The notes: generated from the sequence alone by a model not told the origin. A stretch of 64,000 nt of DNA from Flavobacteriaceae bacterium (GCA_028279515.1 JANQNQ010000003.1:186001-250000); one strand, 5' to 3'; counted from the stretch's first letter, positions 15,563-24,750 are shown. Numbers and translations: made by a program.

Positions 15563-17560
15563 TTAATACGCCAATAAACCCTTTAGCTCGCTTTCAAAGC
15601 GGGCTTTAGGTAGATATTGCGCTTCTAACTGCGATGCAAACGGGATTGGAGTTTCGATGCTAGCAACTCTTTTGACCGGAGCATCCAGCGCTTCGAAACA
15701 GTTCTCCATGATCATAGCTGATAGATCGCTGGCAATCCCTCCAAAAAGAGAGTCTTCTTGCAATATGATGCACTTTCCTGTTTTTCTAACGGAAGCATAG
15801 ATTGCTTCAGTGTCTAACGGACAAAGGGTGCGTAAATCTATCAGGTCTGCCGAAATATCTTGATTATTGTCTAATGTTTCTAACGCCCAGTGTACGCCTG
15901 CTCCATAAGAGATGATGGTTATATCGCTTCCTTCCTTTAACCTTGCTGCCTTGCCTAACGGAAGTGTGTAATAATCAACAGGCACTTCTTGTCTGACACT
16001 GCGATACAGCGCCTTGTGCTCAAAGAACAACACTGGATTTGGATCATTGATGGCTGTGGCCAATAACCCTTTCGCATCATATGGAAATGCTGGATATACT
16101 ACTTTTAAACCTGGTGTTTTTGTAAACCAAGCTTCGTTGGTCTGACTGTGAAACGGCCCTGCTCCTACACCAGCCCCACAGGGCATGCGGACCACCACAT
16201 CGGCGGCTTGCCCCCATCGATAATGTGACTTCGCTAAATAATTTACGATAGGATTGAATCCGCTGCTAACAAAATCTGCGAACTGCATTTCCATGACCGC
16301 CTTCATTCCGTTTATGGACAATCCCATGGCGGCCGAAACTATGGCTGACTCGCAAATGGGCGTGTTGCGCACACGTTCTTTTCCAAACGCCTCGACGAAG
16401 CCTTCTGTAATCTTGAAAACACCACCATATTCGGCTATATCTTGCCCCATAATGACGAGGTCGTCGTGGCGCTCCATCGATTGTTTTAGGCTTTCCGAAA
16501 TGGCATCGACAAGCCGTATTTCTTCAACATTATCATTGTGATTAACTTCTTGATATAAAGAATCTTGATATACATCAGTTAATTCTTTACTTAAATTAAC
16601 CTCTATTGGAGATTCTTCAAAAGCTTTTTGGAGATTTGCTTCGATTTCTGCTTTGATCAACAAGCGAATATGGTCGTCCTCTGCTTCCGTAAGAACTCCT
16701 TTCTCAAACAGATGCGCTTTGTAGTTTTCAATCGGATCTTTTACTGCCCAAGCATCCATCAAATCTTTCGGTACATATTTGGTTCCACTCGCCTCTTCAT
16801 GGCCACGCATTCTAAACGTTTTGAATTCGAGCAAAACTGGACGAGGGTTCTCACGCATACTTTCCGCCAGCGCATTAACTTTCGTGTACACCTCAAGAAT
16901 ATTGTTTCCATCTATAATGTGCGCTTCCATCCCGTATCCCTTACCTCGATCCGCCAGATGCTCACAGCGATACTGCTCACTTGTAGGTGTCGAGAGTCCG
17001 TAACCATTGTTCTCTATGCAAAACAGCACGGGCAAGTCCCACACAGCAGCAACATTAAGTGCTTCGTGAAAATCTCCTTCGCTCGTCCCTCCTTCTCCAG
17101 TAAACACGGCGCAAACCTCTTTGTTATCCTTCAGCAGATTTGCAAGTGCAATACCATCGGCCACGCCCAACTGAGGGCCCAAATGGGATATCATACCCAC
17201 GATATTAAATTCTTGCGTTCCGAAGTGAAAAGAACGATCACGTCCATTGGTAAATCCGCTCTCCTTTCCTTGCCACTGAGCAAACAAACGGTACAATGGA
17301 ATCTCTCTGGTCGTAAATACTCCTAGGTTTCTGTGCATCGGAAGAATGTACTCATCTTTGGTGAGCGCCTTGGTGACGCCTACTGAGATGGCTTCTTGAC
17401 CGATTCCGCTAAACCATTTTGAAATTTTACCCTGACGAAGAAGAATCAGCATCTTCTCTTCGATCATTCTGGGGGTAAGCATGGCTTTATAAAGGGCTAA
17501 CAGGGTTTCGTTTTCTAAACCACTGTCCTTGAATTCTATAGTGTCTTTAACTGATATCAT
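15563..17560 (-). CDS. Fused alpha/beta E1 component of a 2-oxoacid dehydrogenase (branched-chain type)
   Basis: Residues ~1-330 are the E1-alpha domain, with a thiamine diphosphate motif GEGGTSEGDFHEALNVA to FCIENNGYGLSTPT and the phosphorylation-loop-like FRMRGHEEAS. Residues ~345-665 are the E1-beta domain (IMGQDIAEYGGVFKITEG, RVRNTPICES, MPCGAGVGAGPFHSQ). The enzyme decarboxylates a 2-oxoacid and passes the acyl group to a lipoylated E2. In flavobacteria this fused form is normally annotated as 2-oxoisovalerate dehydrogenase, which feeds branched-chain acyl-CoA into iso-fatty acids. No E2 or E3 gene lies nearby. It is divergent from the oxygenase operon. Specificity is inferred from family. 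Confidence 0.88.
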   Translation of the reverse strand: MISVKDTIEFKDSGLENETLLALYKAMLTPRMIEEKMLILLRQGKISKWFSGIGQEAISVGVTKALTKDEYILPMHRNLGVFTTREIPLYRLFAQWQGKESGFTNGRDRSFHFGTQEFNIVGMISHLGPQLGVADGIALANLLKDNKEVCAVFTGEGGTSEGDFHEALNVAAVWDLPVLFCIENNGYGLSTPTSEQYRCEHLADRGKGYGMEAHIIDGNNILEVYTKVNALAESMRENPRPVLLEFKTFRMRGHEEASGTKYVPKDLMDAWAVKDPIENYKAHLFEKGVLTEAEDDHIRLLIKAEIEANLQKAFEESPIEVNLSKELTDVYQDSLYQEVNHNDNVEEIRLVDAISESLKQSMERHDDLVIMGQDIAEYGGVFKITEGFVEAFGKERVRNTPICESAIVSAAMGLSINGMKAVMEMQFADFVSSGFNPIVNYLAKSHYRWGQAADVVVRMPCGAGVGAGPFHSQTNEAWFTKTPGLKVVYPAFPYDAKGLLATAINDPNPVLFFEHKALYRSVRQEVPVDYYTLPLGKAARLKEGSDITIISYGAGVHWALETLDNNQDISADLIDLRTLCPLDTEAIYASVRKTGKCIILQEDSLFGGIASDLSAMIMENCFEALDAPVKRVASIETPIPFASQLEAQYLPKARFESELKGLLAY

Positions 17561-17671
17561 AGCTGTTTCAAAACATAAATGGTGTTGTAAAAGTATAACA
17601 TTTGCCCATTGTATTGTTGTATTTTTTCAAATTGTTGAAAACTCTGCTTTTTAGTTCGCTCATAATTTCGC

Positions 17672-17679
17672 TACCTTTG
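17672..17679 (+). promoter_or_regulatory. -7 box of the oxygenase-SUI1-DUF1835-phosphorylase unit
   Basis: TACCTTTG at 17672-17679 fits TAnnTTTG, 50 bases before the ATG at 17730. A TTAG at 17651-17654 may be a weak -33. A small stem (ACGGC/GCCGT around 17684-17699) lies in the leader. Confidence 0.45.
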
Positions 17680-17729
17680 TTATACGGCACTTTCGCCGTG
17701 AAAAAAGTTATTAACATAATACCTTACCA

Positions 17730-18680
17730 ATGAATAAGATACCGAGTGTGGATCTTAGAGATTTTTTATCTGATGATCCCTCAAGAAAAGAAAAGTTTAC
17801 GCGAGAAATAGGAAAAGCATACGAAGAGATTGGTTTTGTGGCACTTAAGGGACACTTTTTAGATGACGCATTAGTTGATGACCTATACGAACAGATCAAA
17901 AAGTTCTTTTCTCTACCTGTAGATGTAAAGGAAAAATACGAGATTCCTGGCATTGGAGGACAACGTGGATACACCTCTTTTGGAAAAGAAAGTGCCAAAG
18001 GAAAGAAGGAAGGTGACCTAAAGGAGTTTTGGCATTTTGGACAATATGTTGAAGATAATCCGGCGCTGGAAGCCGAATATCCAGACAACGTAATGGTCTC
18101 AGAACTCCCTGAATTCAATAAAGTCGGAGAAACAACCTTTAAGATGCTCGAAAAAACGGCCAGGTATGTACTTCGTGCATTGGCGCTACATTTAGGATTG
18201 GAAGAGACCTATTTTGACCAATACATCAAGAACGGAAATTCTATTCTTAGACCTATTCACTACCCTCCTATTCAGACAGAACCTAAAAATGCCGTACGGG
18301 CGGCAGCACATGGTGATATCAACTTGATCACCCTTTTAATGGGCGCTCAAGGGCGTGGATTGCAGGTTCAGAATCATGAAGGCCAATGGATCGATGCCAT
18401 CGCTGAACCGGATGAATTGATGATCAACGTGGGCGACATGCTTTCTCGTCACACCAACAACAAACTAAAGTCTACGATCCATCAAGTAGTGAATCCGCCA
18501 AAAGAACTTTGGGGCACTTCAAGATATTCGATTCCGTTTTTCATGCACCCTGTTAGCGACATGAAATTGGACGTGCTGGATAGCTGTATCGATGAAAACA
18601 ATCCAAAACAATTTGATGACATCACTGCAGGAGAATTCTTGAACGAACGCCTTGTAGAGCTTGGATTGATAAAGAAGTAA
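17730..18680 (+). CDS. Isopenicillin N synthase-like 2-oxoglutarate/Fe(II) oxygenase
   Basis: The protein has the DIOX_N domain (VDLRDFLSDDPSRKEKFTRE, AYEEIGFVALKGH) followed by a double-stranded beta helix core. The iron ligands are visible as His194 and Asp196 in AAHGDINLITLLMG and His251 in KSTIHQVVNPP; RYSIPFF provides the R-x-S pair that binds the 2-oxo acid carboxylate. Length 316 is normal. Family members oxidise small molecules (isopenicillin N, gibberellins, ethylene precursor). The bacterial homologues of this subgroup have no agreed substrate and are often conserved next to housekeeping genes. It leads a four-gene unit, with the SUI1 gene starting two bases after its stop. Confidence 0.87.
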   Translation: MNKIPSVDLRDFLSDDPSRKEKFTREIGKAYEEIGFVALKGHFLDDALVDDLYEQIKKFFSLPVDVKEKYEIPGIGGQRGYTSFGKESAKGKKEGDLKEFWHFGQYVEDNPALEAEYPDNVMVSELPEFNKVGETTFKMLEKTARYVLRALALHLGLEETYFDQYIKNGNSILRPIHYPPIQTEPKNAVRAAAHGDINLITLLMGAQGRGLQVQNHEGQWIDAIAEPDELMINVGDMLSRHTNNKLKSTIHQVVNPPKELWGTSRYSIPFFMHPVSDMKLDVLDSCIDENNPKQFDDITAGEFLNERLVELGLIKK

Positions 18681-18681
18681 G

Positions 18682-19008
18682 ATGGATCTACAAGACCAAT
18701 TAAAGAATTTATTTCCTGATCATATCCCTTCGGAAGAAGAACAAAAAGAGGAGCAGCCTGACATTTGGATGCAGGAGGCTCCTATTATTTGTAAATATGA
18801 GAAAAGAAAAGGGAAACCTATTACAATTCTCGAAGGGTATACTGGTGCAGATGAGGATTTCAAGAAACTAGCCAAAGAACTCAAAACCAAACTCAGTGTT
18901 GGTGGAAGTTTTAAAAATGATCAAATCATCATTCAAGGAGATTACCGTGATAAGATCATGGCCATCTTGAAAGACAAAGGTTTCGCGGTTAAGCGTGTAG
19001 GAGGTTGA
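18682..19008 (+). CDS. SUI1/YciH-type translation initiation factor
   Basis: This 108-residue protein ends in an eIF1/SUI1 fold: RKGKPITILEGYTGADEDFK, then KLAKELKTKLSVGGSFKNDQ, IIIQGDYRDKIMAILKDKGF and a final VKRVGG. The N-terminal ~35 residues are acidic and probably flexible. Bacterial SUI1 proteins bind the 30S subunit and are thought to affect start-site selection, but their role is not essential in characterised cases. It lies between the oxygenase and the DUF1835 gene, with gaps of 1 and 3 bases, so it is surely co-transcribed. It has a good Shine-Dalgarno-like GGAGG at its own end that serves the next gene. Confidence 0.9.
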   Translation: MDLQDQLKNLFPDHIPSEEEQKEEQPDIWMQEAPIICKYEKRKGKPITILEGYTGADEDFKKLAKELKTKLSVGGSFKNDQIIIQGDYRDKIMAILKDKGFAVKRVGG

Positions 19009-19011
19009 TCT

Positions 19012-19944
19012 ATGGAAAAACCACTGCACATCACCAATGGCGATAGCCTTACGAAAAGACTTACCGAACTTCAAATCGAAGGCACGTTTCTTACCTGGCG
19101 TGAAATTTTATGCGAAGGCCCAACGACCGTTGAAATAGGAAGTGACAATTTTCATGAGATCAGGGCAGAATTCCTAGATGCTCATTATGAAGCGCCTCGC
19201 TCCTTCTACCTCGAAAAGTTTACAACTCCCCTAAGATCATACGAGAGTTTTGAGGCTTTTGACCATGTCGTTTTGTGGTTCGAATACGACCTTTTTTGCC
19301 ACATCAATATGGTGGCAGCTATTAGTTGGCTGCAACAAAAAGCAGTGAAGCTTCCCCTCTACTTGGTTTGTAGTGGAAGGGTTGACGGTGAAGACGGACT
19401 TAAAGGATTGTCAGAGTTGACCAAAGGGCAGTTGCTGCAACACTACGATGATAAGATCTTGCTGCAACGAGAAGATATCGATCTGGCTACCAGTATTTGG
19501 AGTATCTACAACAGTGAGGACCACAACAAGCTGAAACAGTTTGTGACGCGTTCTTCCTCTTTTCCGTATCTATCCAATTGCCTGAGCGCACAACTAAAAA
19601 GATTCCCATCCAAACACAACGGGCTCAACCTATTAGAGACACACATATTAAACATTATTAGTAAAGAAACCATACGAACAAAACATCAACTGGTGGGCTA
19701 TGTATTGCAATATCAAGGGTATTACGGCTTTGGAGATATGCAGATTGAAAAGATCATAGCCAAATTAGCTCCTTTTTACCAAGAAGAAGACAATCGATTG
19801 CTACTAAATGAAGATGGCGAAAAGGCACTGGCCAAAGAAGGAAACTATTTTTCTAACATGCAGGAAGATACTGTTTTAGGAGGCGCTAAAAAATACCAGT
19901 TTGAATATAATATTACTACCAAACAATTAGAAAGAAGAACATGA
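19012..19944 (+). CDS. DUF1835 domain-containing protein
   Basis: The N-terminal region (MEKPLHITNGDSLTKRLTEL, then QIEGTFLTWREILCEGPTTV) and the central FDHVVLWFEYDLFCHINMVA fit DUF1835, a Rossmann-like domain found across Bacteroidota and Firmicutes. The acidic/aromatic WFEYDLFCQ-type motif is typical. The C-terminal third is helical, with a possible winged-helix-like part (IRTKHQLVGYVLQYQGYYGF). Biochemical function is unknown. GGAGG lies 7 bases before the ATG. Its end overlaps the nucleoside phosphorylase gene by ATGA, so the two are translationally coupled. Confidence 0.85.
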   Translation: MEKPLHITNGDSLTKRLTELQIEGTFLTWREILCEGPTTVEIGSDNFHEIRAEFLDAHYEAPRSFYLEKFTTPLRSYESFEAFDHVVLWFEYDLFCHINMVAAISWLQQKAVKLPLYLVCSGRVDGEDGLKGLSELTKGQLLQHYDDKILLQREDIDLATSIWSIYNSEDHNKLKQFVTRSSSFPYLSNCLSAQLKRFPSKHNGLNLLETHILNIISKETIRTKHQLVGYVLQYQGYYGFGDMQIEKIIAKLAPFYQEEDNRLLLNEDGEKALAKEGNYFSNMQEDTVLGGAKKYQFEYNITTKQLERRT

Positions 19945-20810
19945 GAATTGAAGAATCAGAATTGATCATAAACCCTGACGGAAGCATATACCACCTTAAC
20001 TTACGACCTGAAGACATTGCAAATACCATTATCACCGTAGGCGACCCAGACAGAGTAGAAAGCGTATCTAAATATTTTGACACCATTGAGCTAAAGAAAG
20101 GAAAACGTGAGTTTGTCACTCATACCGGTACTTTGAATGGCAAACGTTTAACTGTCATCTCTACTGGAATTGGAACCGACAACATCGACATCGTGTTTAA
20201 CGAGTTAGATGCTTTGGTCAATATTGATTTTGAGTCACGTACTGTAAAATCAGAGTTAACCGTGCTAGACATTGTGCGCATTGGTACGACTGGCTCTATT
20301 CAAGAAGATATAAACGTCAATGACTTTTTGATCAGTGAATATGCCATTGGTTTTGACAGTTTGCTTCATTTCTACGATAGCAAGCATGTGCAACACGAAG
20401 AGATTCAGCAAGCTTTTATAAAACATACCGATTGGTATCATGGTAAATCAGAGCCTTATGTAGTAAAATATGCCGAAGAACTAGGAAATCGACTCAAATC
20501 TGAACAGGTTCATGCTGGTTTCACAGCTACCAACGTTGGCTTTTATGGTCCGCAAAGTCGTAAACTGCGCCTTAATGTTCAAGATCCTGTTCTCAATGAC
20601 AAACTAGCGTCGTTCACTTTTGACGGTAGGCACATCACCAATTTGGAAATGGAGACCGCTGGTATATACGGACTTGCCAATCTTCTCGGGCACAATGCGG
20701 TTTCAATGAATTGTATCTTGGCCAACCGACCTAAAGGTCAATTTTCTGGCAATCCAAGAGAAGCGGTTGATGCACTAATACAATACACATTGACCAAGCT
20801 TACCTCTTGA
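19941..20810 (+). CDS. Nucleoside phosphorylase, uridine phosphorylase-like
   Basis: The N-terminal half has ITVGDPDRVESVSKYFD and ISTGIGTDNIDIVFNELDAL, the phosphate- and ribose-binding regions of the PNP/UDP family. Near the C-terminus FDGRHITNLEMETAGIYGLA provides the MET/Glu triad that contacts the ribose, followed by SMNCILANRPKGQFSGN. It would cleave uridine or another nucleoside with phosphate, giving the base and ribose 1-phosphate in the cytoplasm for salvage. Length 289 is typical for flavobacterial homologues. Overlap with DUF1835 places it in the oxygenase unit; no functional connection is obvious. Substrate is an inference from motif similarity. Confidence 0.87.
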   Translation: MRIEESELIINPDGSIYHLNLRPEDIANTIITVGDPDRVESVSKYFDTIELKKGKREFVTHTGTLNGKRLTVISTGIGTDNIDIVFNELDALVNIDFESRTVKSELTVLDIVRIGTTGSIQEDINVNDFLISEYAIGFDSLLHFYDSKHVQHEEIQQAFIKHTDWYHGKSEPYVVKYAEELGNRLKSEQVHAGFTATNVGFYGPQSRKLRLNVQDPVLNDKLASFTFDGRHITNLEMETAGIYGLANLLGHNAVSMNCILANRPKGQFSGNPREAVDALIQYTLTKLTS

Positions 20811-20858
20811 GATACACATATTTAACGATTCCTTAAATCTAACTGAGCTTGGTATTTG

Positions 20859-20866
20859 TAATTTTG
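20859..20866 (+). promoter_or_regulatory. -7 box of the ppk gene
   Basis: TAATTTTG at 20859-20866 fits TAnnTTTG and lies 10 bases before the ATG at 20877. The transcript would therefore have a very short or no leader. No clear -33 element. Confidence 0.45.
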
Positions 20867-20876
20867 CCTAGTATTT

Positions 20877-22931
20877 ATGAAAACGGCACAATTAGACCCT
20901 ATATACAAGCATCGTGACATCGATTGGCTCAGTTTCAATGCTCGAGTGCTTCAAGAGGCAAAGGACCCAAGCAATCCGTTGTATGAGCGTATCAAGTTCT
21001 TGGCTATCTTCTCTTCAAACTTAGACGAATTCTTCCGCGTTCGGGTATCACAGCTTCGGCAGATCAAGAAAGTGGACAAGAATTTACGTCGTCATTTGGC
21101 CCTAAAACCTAATAAGACGTTGAAAACGATCTTAGCTGAAGTAGAAGCACTTCAAATTGAATTTGGGCGTATCTTCTCTCTCGAGATCCTTCCGCAGTTA
21201 GCAAAAAAAGGTGTCAACCTGGTCGAAGCGCACCAATTCAATGCGAAGCAGCAGGAGTATTTGGAGATTTTCTTTGAGCATCAGGTAAGTGAACACGTTA
21301 CCAAGGTTCCACTAGAAGAAACCGATGCGTTGTTCTTTAAGGATGGTGCACAGTATTTAGTGGTTGTTTTTGAAGAGGAATCCGAAGATAACATTGCAGT
21401 GGTCTCGGTTCCTTCTGATATTGTTGGACGCTTTGTAAAGATTCCTTCTAATTCATCATTTCAATTCATTACGTTTTTGGAAGATGTTGTAAAGTGCAAC
21501 CTTCAGAGGCTCTTCCCCGAAAGGGAAATCATTGGGAGTTATGCCATTAAACTATCACGGGATGCCGAGTTGTATTTAGATGATGAGTATCAAGGCGAGC
21601 TTGCTCAACAGATCTATCAATCGCTGGCGCAACGAAATGTGGGACAACCCACACGCCTGCTGCATGACCCTACCCTACCAAAGGACATCAAAAAACGTCT
21701 GCGAAAACATCTTAGTTTAGGGAAAGTAGACATGATCGCTGGTGGAAAGCATCACAACTTTAGTGATTTCTTTGGTTTCCCAACACCAACTGAAGGCCGC
21801 GTTCATTTTGACGAGCTACCGCCGATACACCATTCTGCATTTTCGACAGAAGAAAATACCTTCGACCTCATTGAAAAAAAGGACAGATTGGTGCATTATC
21901 CGTATCAGTCTTTTGAGCACCTCCAAGATTGGGTCGAAACGGCGGCAAACGACCCAGACGTCACTTTTATAAAAATATCCCTGTATCGCGTCGCTAAGCA
22001 GTCATCGCTTACCAATTCTTTGCTAAAAGCTGTTGAAAACGGAAAAGAGGTGACCATCTTTGTAGAAGCTCAAGCCCGATTCGATGAAGAGAACAACATT
22101 AAATGGGGAAAGATATTTGAAGAAAAAGGCGCCAAAGTACTTTATAGCATTCCAAATATAAAGGTGCATTCTAAAATTTTGCTCATCGAGCGCATCCAAG
22201 AAAACACTCCTAAATTGTATGCCTATATCGGTACAGGAAACTTCAATGCCAAAACATCCAAATTGTATTGCGATCATGGGCTATTCACTGCCAATGCAAA
22301 AATCACGGCAGACCTTAAGCAAGTGTTTGAGGTTTTAGAACGTAAAATTATTTTGCCCAAGGTGAAGCAGCTCTTGGTGTCACCGTTTAACACAAGGACT
22401 ACTTTTGAAGGCCTCATTCAGCAAGAAATAGAGAACGCTCAAAAAGGGTTACCCGCTAAGATCATCGCCAAGCTTAACAGCCTAGAGGATCGAAGAATCA
22501 TCGACAGGCTATACATGGCCAGTAAATTCGGCGTAGAAATTCAGTTGTTAGTTCGTGGTTTTTGCTGCCTAGTTCCTGGTGTCGAGGGACTTAGTCAAAA
22601 CATCGCTGTCACCAGTATTGTCGACCGCTATCTAGAACACGGACGCATCTATTGGTTTTGCAATAATAATGAAGAGGTCATGTACATGGGATCCGCTGAT
22701 TGGATGACCAGAAATCTGGATCGCAGAATTGAAGTGCTCACTCCTATTTTAGATCAAGATGTCTTTGCAGAGTTAAAAGATATTCTCAAATTGCAGCTTC
22801 AAGACAACGTGAAAGCGCGCATCATTGATGAAAAATCCAGTAATACCTATGTAAGGTCTGGTATCAATGATGCTACTATACGTTCGCAGTATGCAATTTA
22901 TGAATATCTAAAGCAGCGGCATTTTACATGA
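20877..22931 (+). CDS. ppk1: Polyphosphate kinase 1
   Basis: The 684-residue protein follows the PPK1 order: N-terminal domain (HRDIDWLSFNARVLQEAKDP), head domain, then two phospholipase D-like catalytic domains. The autophosphorylated His is His431 in IKVHSKILLIER, and the second essential His is His588 in DRYLEHGRIYWF; YIGTGNFNAKTSKLYCDHGL is the adjacent phosphate loop. The enzyme reversibly polymerises the gamma phosphate of ATP into polyphosphate, usually at the membrane, in stress and phosphate storage. No ppx gene is next to it; the following gene encodes a solute-binding-like protein, overlapping by ATGA. It has its own promoter box. Confidence 0.95.
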   Translation: MKTAQLDPIYKHRDIDWLSFNARVLQEAKDPSNPLYERIKFLAIFSSNLDEFFRVRVSQLRQIKKVDKNLRRHLALKPNKTLKTILAEVEALQIEFGRIFSLEILPQLAKKGVNLVEAHQFNAKQQEYLEIFFEHQVSEHVTKVPLEETDALFFKDGAQYLVVVFEEESEDNIAVVSVPSDIVGRFVKIPSNSSFQFITFLEDVVKCNLQRLFPEREIIGSYAIKLSRDAELYLDDEYQGELAQQIYQSLAQRNVGQPTRLLHDPTLPKDIKKRLRKHLSLGKVDMIAGGKHHNFSDFFGFPTPTEGRVHFDELPPIHHSAFSTEENTFDLIEKKDRLVHYPYQSFEHLQDWVETAANDPDVTFIKISLYRVAKQSSLTNSLLKAVENGKEVTIFVEAQARFDEENNIKWGKIFEEKGAKVLYSIPNIKVHSKILLIERIQENTPKLYAYIGTGNFNAKTSKLYCDHGLFTANAKITADLKQVFEVLERKIILPKVKQLLVSPFNTRTTFEGLIQQEIENAQKGLPAKIIAKLNSLEDRRIIDRLYMASKFGVEIQLLVRGFCCLVPGVEGLSQNIAVTSIVDRYLEHGRIYWFCNNNEEVMYMGSADWMTRNLDRRIEVLTPILDQDVFAELKDILKLQLQDNVKARIIDEKSSNTYVRSGINDATIRSQYAIYEYLKQRHFT

Positions 22932-23782
22932 AGAAAATAAAAATTGTAGGCGTACCAGAACACTTTAACTTACCTTGGCACATGGCGATCGAAGAAGGTG
23001 CCTTTTCTGATAGAGGCATTGATCTGCAATGGACGGACATTCCAGAGGGTACAGGGCGTATGTGCCAGCTTTTAAAGGAAAATGAGACCGACATAGCCAT
23101 TATCCTTACCGAAGGCATTATCAAAGATATTATAGGCGGAAACAACTCGAAAATAGTACAGACTTATGTGCATTCACCACTAACATGGGGAATACATGTG
23201 GCTGCCAATTCTAGCTACCAGACACTTGACGATATTGAGGGAACCAAAGCGGCCATCAGTCGCTACGGAAGCGGAAGCCATCTCATGGCCTATGTAAATG
23301 CAAAAGATCAAGGTTGGGATTTGGAGGAGCTTCAATTCGAAATTGTAAACAACATTGACGGGGCTGTAAAAGCGTTGACCGACGGTTCTGGCGACTACTT
23401 TTTATGGGAGCGATTTACCACCAAACCATTGGTAGACCAAGGCATCTTTCGAAAAATCGGTGACCGCCCTACTCCATGGCCATGTTTTGTGATTGCTGTT
23501 ACCGATGATTTTTTGAAGGAGCACTCAAACTATATGAGGCACATTCTTGAGGTCATTAATCTATACACCGAAGAGTTTAAAACCATCCCGAGCATCGATC
23601 GTACATTGGCCAATAGGTATGGACAACAAATTGAAGATATTCAAGAATGGTTGGGGATGACACAATGGGGACAGGAGGTTATCGAAGAAACGACCATCGT
23701 CAAGATTCAAGAGCAACTTAAGATTCTGAATATCATTCCAAAAACAGTAGCATATAGTGATCTAGTGCATCCTCTGGATTAG
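22928..23782 (+). CDS. Solute-binding-like protein (periplasmic-binding fold type II) without a signal peptide
   Basis: The N-terminus KIKIVGVPEHFNLPWHMAIE, then EGAFSDRGIDLQWTDIPEGT and LKENETDIAIILTEGIIKDI, reads as an NMT1/SsuA-type two-lobe binding fold, with the second lobe from about residue 90 (TWGIHVAANSSYQTLDDIEG, TKAAISRYGSGSHLMAYVN). Such proteins normally deliver aromatic, pyrimidine or sulfonate ligands to ABC permeases, but here there is no signal peptide and no permease gene. It may be a cytoplasmic ligand-binding protein or enzyme. The ATGA overlap with ppk1 implies co-expression. Length 284 is near that of the mature family. Function unknown. Confidence 0.75.
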   Translation: MKKIKIVGVPEHFNLPWHMAIEEGAFSDRGIDLQWTDIPEGTGRMCQLLKENETDIAIILTEGIIKDIIGGNNSKIVQTYVHSPLTWGIHVAANSSYQTLDDIEGTKAAISRYGSGSHLMAYVNAKDQGWDLEELQFEIVNNIDGAVKALTDGSGDYFLWERFTTKPLVDQGIFRKIGDRPTPWPCFVIAVTDDFLKEHSNYMRHILEVINLYTEEFKTIPSIDRTLANRYGQQIEDIQEWLGMTQWGQEVIEETTIVKIQEQLKILNIIPKTVAYSDLVHPLD

Positions 23783-23883
23783 ACTCGATTTATATATTTC
23801 TTTGTGTCTCTTTTGGGAAAATTCTTTAACCCCGTAATCCGCATCACTATATGTGTGATACCTTATTGAGTTTATCTAAAAAA

Positions 23884-23997
23884 ATGGTCAGTCATCGAAT
23901 TGATTCTTCTCCTTGCTGGCAACTACCTATTTTAGTATTGCTATTAATCAATGTTTACTTACAAAAACAGTTGTTGCTACCCTTTATTTTCTGGTGA
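23884..23997 (+). CDS. Possible 37-residue hydrophobic peptide
   Basis: An ATG at 23884 opens a frame of 37 residues, MVSHRIDSSPCWQLPILVLL then a hydrophobic run ending PFIFW, closed by TGA at 23995. It would be a single membrane helix with a short polar head. It lies in the 255-base gap between the solute-binding gene and ung, with no visible promoter or ribosome site. Short hydrophobic frames arise by chance in AT-rich spacers, so this is only a candidate. Confidence 0.15.
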   Translation: MVSHRIDSSPCWQLPILVLLLINVYLQKQLLLPFIFW

Positions 23998-24037
23998 CGT
24001 ACAGCTGTTTTTTTTGTCCTATGGTGAACCATTCAGA

Positions 24038-24703
24038 TCACCAATTTATTAAATCCAAGCCTTTTTGAGAAAGAAAATGATTGCATTGACTAAAGTGACG
24101 GTTTCCAAACCAGTAGCCTCTGTTAGCACTTAACGGTGAAGGGTGACCTGATGCTAGCACATGATGGCGTTGCTTATCTATTTTCGCTCCTTTTCTTTTG
24201 GCATAACCACCCCAAAGCATGAAGACCACTCCTTCCTTTTGCTTAGAAACCGTATCGATCACTGCGTCAGTAAACGATTCCCATCCCTTGTTTTGATGAC
24301 TTCCAGCTTGATGGGCTCGCACAGTCAACGTGGCGTTTAAAAGCAGTACACCTTGGTCAGCCCATCTTGTTAAATCTCCACTTTTAGGATACGGTGTTCC
24401 AAGGTCTTGTTCTATTTCTTTGAAAATGTTGATTAGTGATGGCGGGTGAGGTATTCCATCATTGACAGAAAAACACAGCCCATTGGCTTGTCCGGGGCCA
24501 TGGTACGGATCTTGTCCGATAATCACGACCTTGACATCGTCAAATGTGCAATGGTCAAAAGCAGCGAAAATATGGCCTCCTTTTGGATAACATTTGGTGG
24601 TTTGATACTCTTGTTTCACAAATTGAACCAGCGAATTGAAATACGGTTTTTCGAATTCGGGGGCTAAAAGGGATTTCCAGCTTTGGTGGATGTTTACGTT
24701 CAT
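24038..24703 (-). CDS. ung: Uracil-DNA glycosylase
   Basis: Family 1 UDG motifs are complete. VVIIGQDPYHGPGQANGLCF contains the water-activating Asp65, followed by SVNDGIPHPPSL, LLLNATLTVRAHQAGSHQNK, WGGYAKRKG and the HPSPLSANRGYW leucine-loop region with the second catalytic His. It removes uracil from DNA to begin base-excision repair. I use the ATG at 24703 (MNVNIHQSWK); a TTG one codon earlier is possible. Length of 221 residues is normal. It is divergent from mutS2, and the mutS2 promoter elements lie over its start region, so the two repair genes share a 47-base control region. Confidence 0.95.
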   Translation of the reverse strand: MNVNIHQSWKSLLAPEFEKPYFNSLVQFVKQEYQTTKCYPKGGHIFAAFDHCTFDDVKVVIIGQDPYHGPGQANGLCFSVNDGIPHPPSLINIFKEIEQDLGTPYPKSGDLTRWADQGVLLLNATLTVRAHQAGSHQNKGWESFTDAVIDTVSKQKEGVVFMLWGGYAKRKGAKIDKQRHHVLASGHPSPLSANRGYWFGNRHFSQCNHFLSQKGLDLINW

Positions 24704-24713
24704 CAAAAAATAG

Positions 24714-24721
24714 TACTTTTG
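24714..24721 (+). promoter_or_regulatory. -7 box of mutS2
   Basis: TACTTTTG at 24714-24721 matches TAnnTTTG, with a weak TTTA at 24693-24696 as possible -33 (17-base spacer) lying in the first codons of ung on the other strand. The ATG is 29 bases downstream. Confidence 0.5.
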
Positions 24722-24750
24722 TTACCCTCAAAAGTAGGGTAAAGACCGCG

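Noticed and set aside
16628-17326. 232-residue plus-strand frame
   Set aside because: It lies antisense within the E1 gene, has no recognisable domain, and is explained by codon bias of the real gene.
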